DNA of 64,000 nucleotides from Ignelater luminosus (Eukaryota > Arthropoda > Insecta > Coleoptera > Elateridae), in the NCBI GenBank assembly GCA_011009095.1, contig VTPC01000007.1:161710-225709 (forward strand), read 5' to 3'. Of the stretch, positions 11,585 to 22,199 are shown one piece after another (position 1 is the stretch's first letter; every line of letters starts with the position of its first letter). The notes beneath the pieces were generated by a model that saw nothing but the letters and a program-made list of their open reading frames with translations, searched no databases and was not told the origin of the DNA. Made by a program: the position numbers and the translations under genes.

Positions 11585-14500
11585 ATACATAGATGGAAGA
11601 ACGGAACGATACTGTCTATAGAGTATAAAACAAAAAACGAGTGGGATGCAAGTTGTGATGAATCGATTAAGTAATCAATAACACCGACATTTTTACCCCA
11701 CATGCGCATCGCACGTAATAGCAACGCGAGGGTGTGTATCTACATTTTCTACTGCTACATCTAATATCGTACCCTCATGAGCTGACGTCTTCTCTTTAAA
11801 AATACTACACATTCGTGTTTTAGCATGGTCGAATTTCAACTAATTAAATTCCAGACTCACGCCTCCGAGTTTGGACTAGGAGTGGTAGCTCCGATGCAGT
11901 TTTGATAGAAAAGATTGTTTAAGTACAAGACCAAGAGAAGAAAAAAACGTAACATTTCTACTAATATAAATGAATCAAAATCCTCTTGATAATAAATGTG
12001 TCGATAAGTCATAAAACTTGAACTGTGACGATGTTCAATTAACTACTTGTTTTGCACGAAATATCATAGTGGAAGCATCACTGCATTTCGAACTAGACGT
12101 TCTACAATCCTGTAACATCAGTCAGCACGTAATCACCTATTTACTATAAAGTCACTTGCAGTTGTAGAACTATAATAGAAATGAATGTGGCTTGGAAGTT
12201 ATATCAAATCAGAAACTACATTTACTGCTTGATGTACTGCTATTCGTCAAGGACATCTAGATTGAGCTCAACGATGCAACAGGATTAAATGTATCTGACG
12301 ATGACGACAAACAGCTCAAAATGGCTAAAACTAGATTCAAAAGGTCTTATGTAACTAAATTATTATAGAAGGTAAAACGAACAATTCCGCTACAGGAACA
12401 TATCCTAGTTACCAAATTTAACATTGGGGTTACAATTTTAATTCGACTAGCCTATTTATATTTACTGTCAACGATTACCGATCTCTGTTTCTAAATTTCA
12501 GGTTTATGTGATAAAATCTACCTTTCTCCTTCATAATAATGCAATAACGGCAGACTTGCGGTTTGTCTATGGTTCAAAGATTGCAGGCTTGCAGACTTAA
12601 TGCTAACATAAGTTTATTACAACGTTGTTTCTTGAAGTGATGGTGAATGAAACTACGATGCATTTTTAAACATTTCTCAAACTATACTACTATACATTTT
12701 CATCAGTACGTAGCTTCTAGAATAATCGTGTAAATTTTTAAAGTATAGACGGAAATATTACCCCCTAAAAAAACTCTGGGATCTACTATATCAAACGAGC
12801 CAAGTTTTAAATAAACAATGGCGAGAAAAAATTTAGATTCACCGTGAGAATGGATCTAAAAATCGGACAAAATAAAAAATAAAACAGTTGTGAGAGAACA
12901 GTTATGGGGGGCCTTAAAAACAGCGGGTCAATGATAAATAATTCATAGTACCGAATACTACATGCGTACGCAAAAACACAAGCTATAAAACCGCACTTGC
13001 GAAATAAAAGTGAGATCATGCTCATGGATCTTTAAATATTTACCAGTGAACTAAATAAAAAACCGGTTTGCAAGATGTTATCTGCAATTTTAAATTGCGT
13101 TGCATAACAATGGCTCCGTGTAACACACATACTTTCGGTATGATACGGAGAAACAACACGACTGCCTATATTCACTTGGGACTCACAAAAAGCCCCCATC
13201 TATCAGCCTTAAGGTTTGAATATTTCACCTGTCACACAAGATTCACCTTATGAACTTTGTTAATTAATCATTAGCTAGCTACACTGACTGTGGCACATTA
13301 TGAAATTAAATGCAACCAAATTTAAATCCGTTTAATATTTTAATTTCACTAATAGCGAACCATGATTATACAATAGGGAATTTAAATTTCATCTTCTTCC
13401 ATTTTGAGCATGTGTTATTTATAGTAGGAATTGTGTTACAGCCATAAAAATTACGATTTCTCTTTTATTTTGCCATCAGGCACATTTCTGTAGGTAGGAA
13501 TTTTTCTTTAATGCAAATCCTTACCCGAAAACATAAACATATAAATGCCCTTTTTGACTTTAAAAAGGCCAACACAAATAAAAACCGGGGAAATATAAAT
13601 GATTTCTTTTGTTTTTTGGTTAGTAAACAAAAAACATACACACGCGCGCACGTCATATAAATAAAAACCTTAAAATCTCAAGTTTATGCGAAATTTTACA
13701 ACTTTCCTTTTACACACTCAATTAAATATTATTATACTACGCCACTGATACACATAAAAAAAAGAAAATCTCGATTTATTCAAATTTAAAGAAGATATTT
13801 TTCAAGATTTTAATAAAACTTTCTACATTTGACGGTGTTGCATGTCTACATTTTTCGGTTTATTGACTTGATTTTTATGTCTGCCGGTTTTTTTGCGGCC
13901 GACAAGTATAATCATTAAACGATGGGCATTTCTAGATTTTTTTCATTAACAGAGGCGTACAAAATTTCCTCTAATAGGGCTAAATTACAGCTGACGTATT
14001 TGAAACATCTGTGCCCATGTTGTAACAAGACAAACCCTAAACTATTGAAACTTGATGATGAGTTAATAATTGATAATTGCTTTTTTTTGTCAAATGAGTC
14101 ATTTTTTCCGTAAATTGATAAGCGATAAGTAATTTAATTGGAATACCAGTTTTCTTTATTATTTTTTCTTAATAGTTCAAGGCAATTTAAAAGTTAATAA
14201 ACCGTGCTGTAAAAGTCGCGCAGCAGGTTTTTAAAAAACTTATTAATTACGATCTAAAGTGATATATATGCCAACTAGGGAGCGAAAAAATATATAATAA
14301 TATACAATTCGCCGGAATTTTGTATTATATCCCTCTTAAAAAAATACAAACAAAACTAATTTAGACCACTTAGCTTCTAGCCTTTGCAGCGATACATAAA
14401 TTTCACCACAGTTGCAAAATATTTTTCAGGGACGGTTTAATTAATCTTTTTAACGAGTCCATGCCATATCGCACCTTCTACGGCAGTATTTGTTTGAATA

Positions 14501-15203
14501 ATTATCTAGCTGTTTCACATTACAGAAACTGGAACGGATGTTTTTTAAAGATTAGAAATGTTTGGTTATTTTTTATTGTGATTAGTTAATTTAAAAAATT
14601 AGGATTTTATAAAAGTTTGAAGTGTCTTTTTTATAAAAGGGAAATGTTTTGTTAAAGTTTACCGATGAAGTAATGAGAACCGTTTAGAAAAAATCAAGTC
14701 CTCGAGATCAAATAACACACTCATGGAATCATCGAGAGCGATGCGGATTTTAGTTGTAGATAATAAAAGATGAATCGCGCAATGAAAACAATAAATAAAC
14801 CAAAACAAAAGAAATGTCAGGTAATATAATACTACTATAGGAGAAAATCATTAACCAAGAGATAGCGCTCAATTGCGTCAAAATGGTGAAAGAAAGAGTT
14901 AGCATCACTTACAACCAACGTTGTCAGGTAATCTTCAAATCTGAAGTTTTATAACATTTACGTATTATGGTTCCTGGCAATGTGCTTTACTGTTATGGCA
15001 ACACCCGATGACCACCTTCAAACTAGTTTTTACAATTCCAATAGAGGTCACAATGATCGTGTTTTTCTTCAATACTGAAATTTGGAAAATTAAGGTTGAC
15101 TGAGGATCGAAGTAACCCATAGTTGAAAGTAGCGGTTACCTTTACTGTCTTAGCTACTGAAGTTGGTATATCACTCTACAAACTGAGATAGGTCTACCAG
15201 ATA
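11585..15203. other. AT-rich non-coding stretch, no gene seen
   Basis: No recognisable coding sequence. A 63-codon plus-strand frame at 13,922-14,113 contains LKHLCPCCNKT and could be a scrap of something real, but it has no family match I recognise. A 72-codon minus-strand frame at 12,807-13,025 is hydrophobic and probably chance. No paired repeats were found. Confidence 0.55.
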
Positions 15204-16537
15204 CAGTAAAGTCCGCTTATAACGAACTCCAAGAGACCGTCAAAAACGGTTCGTTATAATCGAAGTTCGTTGTAAGTGATAAGTTACAAAAAAATCACGC
15301 CACCATCTGATATAACTCTTTTATTTTATTTTTTACATTTAAAAAATATAATTAGAAAGAAAAAAAAGCATAAAAAAGTTTTTTCCATGGGCTGCAATTT
15401 CGAACTTGCATTGGGAGGCATAAAAACCAATTTAATACAATCCAAGCCTTTAACATCAGGGTGGGCTAGACAATTATCAATCAATAATAATATTCTTCTT
15501 TTCTTACGAAGCAATTCATTGTTCCATTTCCGAAACTCATTCTTTAGCTCTATTATTGGATTTTTAGGTTTCCCTATTACCAATAATTTTCTTTTCCGTG
15601 TTCCCAATAAATTTGCTGTCACTAACACTGTAATCCTACCTTTGGACATTTTTCCACCAACACAAGTCTCTCCCTTGAACCGTAATATCTTATCAGGTGT
15701 GAGTTTATAAAATAACCCTGTTTCATCGCCGTTAAATATGTCCTCATCTTTAAAGTTTTTCCTAATAAGTAGCCAACTATTTTGCAGCCACTCGTTTACA
15801 ACATCAATATTAACCGCGGCTGTTTCACCAATAATTTTTCCTCCGCTAATGTTATGTCGTTTCTTAAATCTTTCGACCCAGCTTCTGCTAAGTTTACATT
15901 CAGTTTATTGCCGAAATCTTCAGCTTTTGTTTGTAACACGGCACCACTCACAGTCACATTATTAGCTCTTGCTGGGCTAAACCATTTTAACACGCTTTGG
16001 TCAATTTAATTTTTTTAATACTCGAATTTAATTTTTCAGTTTTACAATATTTTATCTTTTTTTATCTTCCAAATTGTAGCAACTGTTCATTAACTTAATT
16101 TCATTTCACGACATATTTCACCACTTTGTAAACGTTTTATAATTTCATATTTCTTTTTTAATGTTAACATTTTCGCTTTTTGTTTAAAACACCGTCATCC
16201 ATTTTGTTTTAATTATCAGCACAAGTAAGCACACCGAACGATTGGCGACACGATACTGACTGTTGAATGCTGTTTGTATCTAGAATGTGCTAGTTAGTAT
16301 GTTTTTACTTTCGGGGAAGACCCTTGTTTTATACTTAAAAGTTCGCTATAACCGAAAATATTTGAAATTTTATATACGAAAAACAGTTCGTTTTATCCGG
16401 AAGATCGTTATAACCGGGTTCGTTATATGAAGAAAAACTCAACACAGTTCTTATGGAACTTTGGTTCGTACCTTTAAAATTGGTTCGTTACACGCAAGAG
16501 TTCGCTTTAACCGAGTTGTTATAAGTAAACATAACTG
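15204..16537 (-). mobile_element. Tigger (pogo superfamily) DNA transposon, decayed
   Basis: The ends read CAGTAAAGTCCGCTTATAAC (left) and, on the other strand at the right, CAGTTATGTTTACTTATAAC. Both are flanked by TA (15,202-15,203 and 16,538-16,539). The 1,334-bp body carries a broken minus-strand transposase gene. This is a short Tigger that has lost sequence and is no longer coding as one frame. It sits inside the presumed intron of the KLF6/7-type gene, in the same orientation as that gene. Confidence 0.9.
15326..16165 (-). pseudogene. Tigger transposase remnant
   Basis: Minus-strand landmarks in order: MLTLKKKYEIIKRLQSGE (HTH helix region, about 16,165-16,110); WFSPARANNVTVSGAVLQTK and GNKLNVNLAEAG (CENP-B-like domain, about 15,990-15,880); DEDIFNGDETGL with the first catalytic Asp (about 15,750-15,715); ETCVGGKMSKGRITVLVTAN; RILLLIDNCLAHPDVKGLD with the second Asp (about 15,500); and KLVFMPPNASSKLQPMEKT. 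In the last motif the usual third Asp of PMDQ is Glu. Several stops and frame changes interrupt the gene. Only the 107-codon stretch at 15,326-15,649 is continuous over the core. The protein would be a nuclear cut-and-paste transposase if whole. Confidence 0.88.
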
Positions 16538-16539
16538 TA

Positions 16540-16975
16540 CAGTTGTGCTTTAAACAAGGCATGGCCAGAAAAATAAAAATGACGCATTCAAAAACATCTA
16601 AACTAAACAGTCTTAGATTACACCGGCAGAGTTGGCTAGCGAAGAGAAAAAGAATGAAGTGTAGCAAATAAAAAACTAGATACAATTATTGGATTAAATA
16701 AAGAAGCCAATACTGAAAATAAATGCGTGGAAGAACAACAAGACTAAGGAGAATCAATAAAATTCAGTTCAAGCAGATGGAAAAATTAAAACTAAACCAA
16801 TAGGCTGTAGTTGAACTTAAACAAATGGAACAGAGCAAATTGTCAAATCATCATACTGCAAAGGATCGAGAAAGGGGAACGAACATATAAAAAAAGAAAT
16901 TGGCGTAGAACTATTAGTAGAATTGGCATGATTTAAATATAATGTTTACAGTAAAACAAAATAAAAAATTCATTA
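16540..16975. other. A-rich non-coding stretch
   Basis: An A-rich plus strand with no recognisable protein or RNA. Confidence 0.5.
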
Positions 16976-17481
16976 ATAAATAAAGACAAAAATTAATATT
17001 GTCTCCCCAACAAAGTTTGAAAAATTCGTGCAAGCATTGACTATCATACCTCCAGACGATCGTTTCGTGCTTATTTGGACTCATCAGAGGAAGATAATGA
17101 AAGTCAATGCTTGCCCGCTTCATGCTGGTTACATACAAATCAGCTACAACATTAGCAGCATGAAAATATTGAGCCGCCATCTAATAAGAACGCCGAAAAT
17201 TAGAACTACTGACTCGACAAGTCGTTCTGAATTAAAAATTTCCAAATAGGAAAACTATACACCTTTTATATAAAATAAAAGGTGTACATAAAATGATACA
17301 TAAAAAAATAAAATTCATACCTATGATAGTCAATGCTTGCACGAATTTTTCAAACTTCGTTGGAGAGACAATATTAATTTTTGACTTTATTTATTGTTAC
17401 CAATAAACCCCACTATAAGTTAGAACAACCTTTTATTTTATATAAAAGGTGTATAATAGTTTTCCTATTTGGAAATTTTTA
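16976..17481. repeat. Two interleaved inverted-repeat pairs (A-B-A'-B')
   Basis: Arm A (16,976-17,048, with GACAATATTAATTTTTG and AGTCAATGCTTGC on its complement) pairs with A' at 17,322-17,394 with only a few mismatches. Arm B (17,231-17,283, with TTTCCAAATAGGAAAACTAT) pairs with B' at 17,426-17,481. B itself contains a palindrome, ACACCTTTTAT...ATAAAAGGTGT. A third short copy of AGTCAATGCTTGC lies at 17,101-17,113. The order A, B, A', B' is not a simple fold-back. Probably two MITE-like elements, one inserted in or next to the other and rearranged. No coding sequence. Confidence 0.75.
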
Positions 17482-17671
17482 ATTTTAAATTCATTAACCT
17501 TAAAATCCATTGATCTTATCATCTTCTTTTTACGATTAACAGTTGATAGTCTATCTATGTCCTAAGTTTAGTCAAAAGGGTTATAACGAATGTGGTTTAT
17601 CGGATGCGAATGCGGTTTTCTGAGATGTTAGACTTGAGGATGCGGATGGTGATGTGGTTGTTTAAATTTTC

Positions 17672-19331
17672 CATTTTGTTTGAAAAAATGATAATGTTTA
17701 CATGAATATGTGACCCTGGATTATAAAACATACCTAGTGTGTCAAAATACGTTTTCGAGAAAAATGCATGTAAAATCATCTATTTCAATTCGGAGTTATC
17801 AGTTGGTTTGTACATTCGAATGATAGCGGATTATTAGAAATATGTATACCTGCACTGAATGAAGTCAAAATTAAACAAATTCACACCTGGTTTTTTGTTG
17901 TTGTCATTGTGTTATGTTTAATTTTGTTTATTTGTGACTGATTGAAAAATATGAAATTAGTTAGTAGCAAGTTGTAAAAGTGTGTAAATTCATTATAAAA
18001 TCCTAAAATTCGAATTAAATAATTTAATAATCATGGAGGCCGAACAAGAAAGTGATATACCTTCAAGGTGTACAGCAGGAGTTAGTAAAGTTAAACATGA
18101 TCTACGATCTCGAGGATGAACCACGTAGGTATACCGATTCGATTAATATTGAATGGAACATATTAATCGAGCCAAAATTCGGCGAGAATTTTATAAAATG
18201 TGGTGTCATCAAACTACAGCAGGAGGTTCTTCAAGTTTTCTGGTCTTGTCATTCGATTTTGCTCAAAACATTTCGTATCCTAATACCCCACAACAAGTGG
18301 GCTCTGCTTACTTCAAGGCTGGTAGCAAATGCAGCATTTTTGGAATTAATGATGAGAAGAAAACAGGAATACAAACGAATAACATCGGCAATGCAACTAT
18401 AAGCATGTTACATCATTACCTAGAAACACACCCATCAGTCGACACGCTAATTCTGTTTGCTGATAACTGCATGTCCCAAAATAACAATAATGCGATGTTG
18501 CACTACCTCGTATGGCGTACGACAACGCAAAAAAACGTGACAATTATGTTCAACTTTCTTTTCATGCGTCATGCAAAATTTGCGCAGATAGAATGTTTTG
18601 GGTTCATTAAATTGAAATTTGCGAAATCCCATATCGACTGCTATGAAGACTTCATAACCTGCGTTAGTGCATCTTCTCATAACGGATTCAATAGAAGTGT
18701 CAGTAGAACGGATATTGTTTGGAGAAAATGAAACGAATATTTCAAGAAATTTAACTGTAATCTTCTAGGTAAAGCAATTTATTCAATGTACCTATTCCAG
18801 AAGATTTTGTTTTTGTCGTGTATTTGTTTCTAGGTATTACACGTTACCACCGTTTTACGTTTATTGGTGAAAAAGTATTTTGTAAACAGTTTGTGAATTC
18901 TGAGGAAGAACAATTTCATCTTCAAATTTTTTCGCCATCCCATGGTAATCTACCTCCAGGTATTCAACCTGCAGGACTGTCTCTGGAAAGACAGTGGTAT
19001 TTATATAAGCACATCAGACCTTTGTGTATCGACTGGAATAAACAAGACTTAGTAGCACCTAAACCAGAAGCTGAATTAAACAAAAATAAACGAAAGAAGA
19101 AAGAATAGCAACTTGTGCTTTTGTGTAAACGTAGTACATGTATTAACTTGACAAATTTGCACTTAAAATGTGCGAAATAAAAAAAATGGGTTATTGCACT
19201 TGAATTTGTATAAGTTTAGGTATCCAAATCCATCAATAACTCAAAAACGATATTCTGACACACTAGGTGTGTTTTATCATCCAGGCTCACATATGGTTTT
19301 CGGTTTGTTATCAAATTTTCAAAGCAAAGTG
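17672..19331 (+). mobile_element. Unnamed DDE-type DNA transposon, internally deleted
   Basis: Inverted repeats of about 90 bp (17,672-17,759 and 19,240-19,331, sharing CCTAGTGTGTCA, GTTTTATMATCCAGG and TTTTCAAA) flank a plus-strand gene for a putative transposase. The core of the gene matches a multicopy invertebrate protein family marked by SFDYAQQ, HADNCSGQNKNN, GHTKFSPDWCFG and GLSPERQWYLY blocks. The N-terminal half normally seen in the family is not present. Target-site duplications were not resolved. Confidence 0.7.
18153..19108 (+). pseudogene. Putative transposase gene with a 65-bp intron
   Basis: The first stretch (18,153-18,731, 192 codons) contains VLSFDFAQNISYPNTPQQVG, CSIFGINDEKK, ILFADNCMSQNNNNAMLHYL and FMRHAKFAQIECFGFIKLKF. 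The second (about 18,834-19,108) contains ITRYHRFTFIGEKVF and GLSLERQWYLYKHIRPLC and ends in a Lys-rich tail. Between them, GTAAAGC...TTTGTTTCTAG (18,769-18,833) is a good GT-AG intron. Removing it keeps the frame from NEYFKKFNCNLL into GITRYHRF, which fits the family. One in-frame TGA at 18,729-18,731 remains, so this copy is dead or nearly so. The D of SFDFAQ and the D of FADNC are likely RNase H-fold catalytic residues (inference). An upstream ATG at 18,034 is in another frame. Confidence 0.75.
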
Positions 19332-21884
19332 TTCTTGCACGTTATCGCCCTATATTGAAATACATACGGATTATCCGCAACTACTTAGTTAGAAGATGCC
19401 GATCAAGCAACGTTTGCAAATAGCAAACACTTCCATAAATGTTACTTGGACTCCTAATAACATTTGATCGCTGACCAAAAAACGTATAATCAATCCTAGT
19501 TCGAAGTTGAGTTATGAAAGGTATGAAAATTGATTTGCAATTTATTATTCACGCGCAATCTTCTCAGTATTTCTAAGAACTCATAATGCTGGGTGGCCCT
19601 GAAATAGTTGGCCACAATCTGGGATTAGCTTAAACTTGTGAAAAATGAAAAAAGTTCCCATAAACTTATTATGTCGCAAAATGCGCCGCTTCCAAGATAC
19701 AGGGTGTCAGAGTTCCCGTTTTTCAATATTTGGAAAACAATGCCCAATACTGAAATAATGAGATTATCTGCGTTGCTATTACTATAACTGTTTATATATC
19801 ATTTAAAAGAAAAAACATTTTTTCCGGAATTTATATACATTGAAGCACAGCTGCATTATTGTGTTATTAAGTATGAATAGTTCCAAAGAACTAAATTAGA
19901 AAAATAAACAAGATATTCCTTATTGCCGATCTTGCCTCACCTTATCCCTATGCATAAACATAACGATCGTGGTGAACGCAATTATACAATTAAATTTATA
20001 ATTAGCAGTTTTAGTTAATTAATTAAAAATAAATAATTGCGCTGTCAGTATCACGAGATTTGTTTCGTTTCATTTTGTTGAAAATAGCTGGAAACAGAAA
20101 ATATTAATGCAAAAAAGTAATTAATTAATTAGGGCTTGGTTTGTTTTTTTTCCTAATTGATTATTTGATTTAAATTACTTTGATTCATTTTAATCATAAG
20201 ATTATGAGACATCATAATTGTCTCGAAGTTTGAAAGATATGTAAAGCTGCGATTTAGTCTCTCAATTTCAAAAATTACTTTTTTAGCAAATTTGTCAGAA
20301 AAAACTAGGACAGTAAAAAATAAATATACAACAAGAGAATTTTTAAAATTCAGTTAGAGAAGGAAACTAAAAATGGAAAGAAAATAACGCGCTTAAACTT
20401 GGAATAAACAATGTTTTCCTTCAAATTATTTATTATAATTTAAAGACTTTCACAAAAAAAGCTACAAACGAATCTTTTGAAATCCATAAAATTACCTGTT
20501 CTAAAAAACACAGCTTTCGTGTCAAGTTCTATTTAAGAACACGTTAAAAATAGATAGTATCAGTTTAGAACAATTATGTCTTTACATATTTGATCCTCGA
20601 ACATTATTAAATTGCTTTTTGGACTGTTTCCTCCTGAATGATTATTATTAAATGGAGTCTTCTTTTTTTTTGTGATACCAAGAGTAGTTGCAGAGAGGGA
20701 GTTGCTATAGTTACAAGTTTACAAACATTTTTTAAATGAAATCTACTTTGTGATAATAAAAAGCATTTGTGTTGTTGTGTGGATGTTTCAAGAATACTTC
20801 ATATTACTAAACGAGAAATTCTTTTGAGTCTTTTGTTCATACTTTGAAATTCTGTTTTTATTAATTGTATTATTATCATACGGAAAGAATCAAAACTAAA
20901 ATAAATAGAAACTACACCAATTTACAAATCTGTCAAAGGTCAACGTTCTATTAAATCGATTTTTCTATAGACATTAACCCAGACGGTAGATTGAAGGTTT
21001 TGTGGTTAAAAATAGTACAGATGATCAACACTTGTAACATATAAATTCCTAATAGAATAAGTTAATGCTTTTTTTTTGTTGTTTTTATTTCATAATAAAT
21101 ACATTCTTTGATAAAAAAGAGTGATTAATTGGAAATAAAAACATTGGGACTAAAATTAAATATTTACATACATACGGAGGCCAATATCGAATTTATGGAG
21201 CATAAAAGATAAGTCCAATTCTCGAGATTCTTTTCCATGGGTTCACAATTAAACTCAACATTACAAAAATCTTAAAATCATGTAATATTGATCTACTTAT
21301 TTATAGGGACTGAAATATACCAATACATAATAATAAAGAATAGGTACAACAAATTACAATAATCTCAAAAGTAAATTAAATTACAATTTTAACTATTTGT
21401 ACTTATTGTAGTCGAGTTTCTGAATTTTGAAATACCAGATTTAATTCATTATAAACTAGTGATGCATTTATTATCATTGATTGTCTACTATCGGTTATGA
21501 AAAGCAAAGCAATTCAATGTTACTCCAACATCTTTTATTATGGATTATCAGGATAATTTGACACCTACATATTTCCAATCATTTTTGGAATATTAATTTT
21601 CGAACAATATTTAGGTTCTATGTTACTCTATAATATTATAAAATTCAAAACTAAGTCTTAAACAATTAATTAATTCTCACTGTTTGGTTCAGAATCGTGT
21701 AATAGTAGTTTACGTAACTAGTCAGGAAAGCAATACTTTACTGAACGAGCAGACATTCTAATTGAGATTTTCTAATAGTTAATTTATTTATACTGAATAT
21801 TCTTAATGAATTAATTTTTAAATGTAAGGTCCTGCACTTTAAATATTACCATAATTGGCAAATCTTAAGAATGAAAGAATGTGG
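19332..21884. other. AT-rich non-coding stretch, no gene seen
   Basis: No coding sequence recognised. At about 19,698-19,715 there is ACAGGGTGTCAGAGTTCCCG, a typical terminus of small insect DNA transposons, without a visible partner. The rest is very AT-rich. Confidence 0.55.
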
Positions 21885-21955
21885 TCATTTGTATACAGCG
21901 TCTGACTTCTAATCTAGAAGTCCTGCGTTCGATCCTTGCCGTCGGACACCTTGTG
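21885..21955 (+). repeat. tRNA-Arg(UCU)-like sequence (tRNA pseudogene or SINE head)
   Basis: Contains CTGACTTCTAATCTAGAAGT, like the anticodon arm of tRNA-Arg(UCU), followed by a B-box-like GCGTTCGATCC and then a T-rich run (TTTTTAGTTTTTTTTT). The T-stem does not pair and the anticodon stem has an extra base, so a functional tRNA is unlikely. It faces the similar sequence at 22,081-22,148 on the other strand. Confidence 0.6.
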
Positions 21956-22080
21956 ACATTTTTAGTTTTTTTTTAAATTTTTATATTATTAAGTTTTTTT
22001 TATAAGTAGAATTATTCTAGTTAATTATTACAAAAAAAAAGATGTCAAATAAAAATTTAAAAAAAAATAGAAAAAAAATT

Positions 22081-22148
22081 AGTCGGCAGCAGGAGTCGAA
22101 CCCGGATCTCCTGATTAGAAGTCAATATCTGTAACCAAACAACCAAAT
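22081..22148 (-). repeat. tRNA-Arg(UCU)-like sequence, minus strand
   Basis: On the minus strand it reads GGTTGTTTGGTTACAG (A-box region), TTGACTTCTAATCAGG (a four-pair stem with a seven-base loop CTTCTAA, anticodon UCU), and then CCGGGTTCGACTCCTGC (a T arm with four of five pairs and a perfect-looking B box), followed by TGCCGAC and a T run. The 5' acceptor strand does not complement the 3' strand. It is better preserved than the plus-strand copy, but is still best read as a tRNA pseudogene or the head of a SINE. Confidence 0.65.
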
Positions 22149-22199
22149 TCTTCATTTGTTCAAACTGCCAAATTTCGATATTTGAATGGCAGCAATTTA

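Noticed and set aside
12807-13025. 72-codon hydrophobic minus-strand frame
   Set aside because: No family resemblance; AT-rich DNA often gives such frames by chance.
21885-22148. Functional tRNA-Arg genes
   Set aside because: Acceptor strands do not pair, and one copy has an extra anticodon-stem base; tRNA pseudogene or SINE head fits better.
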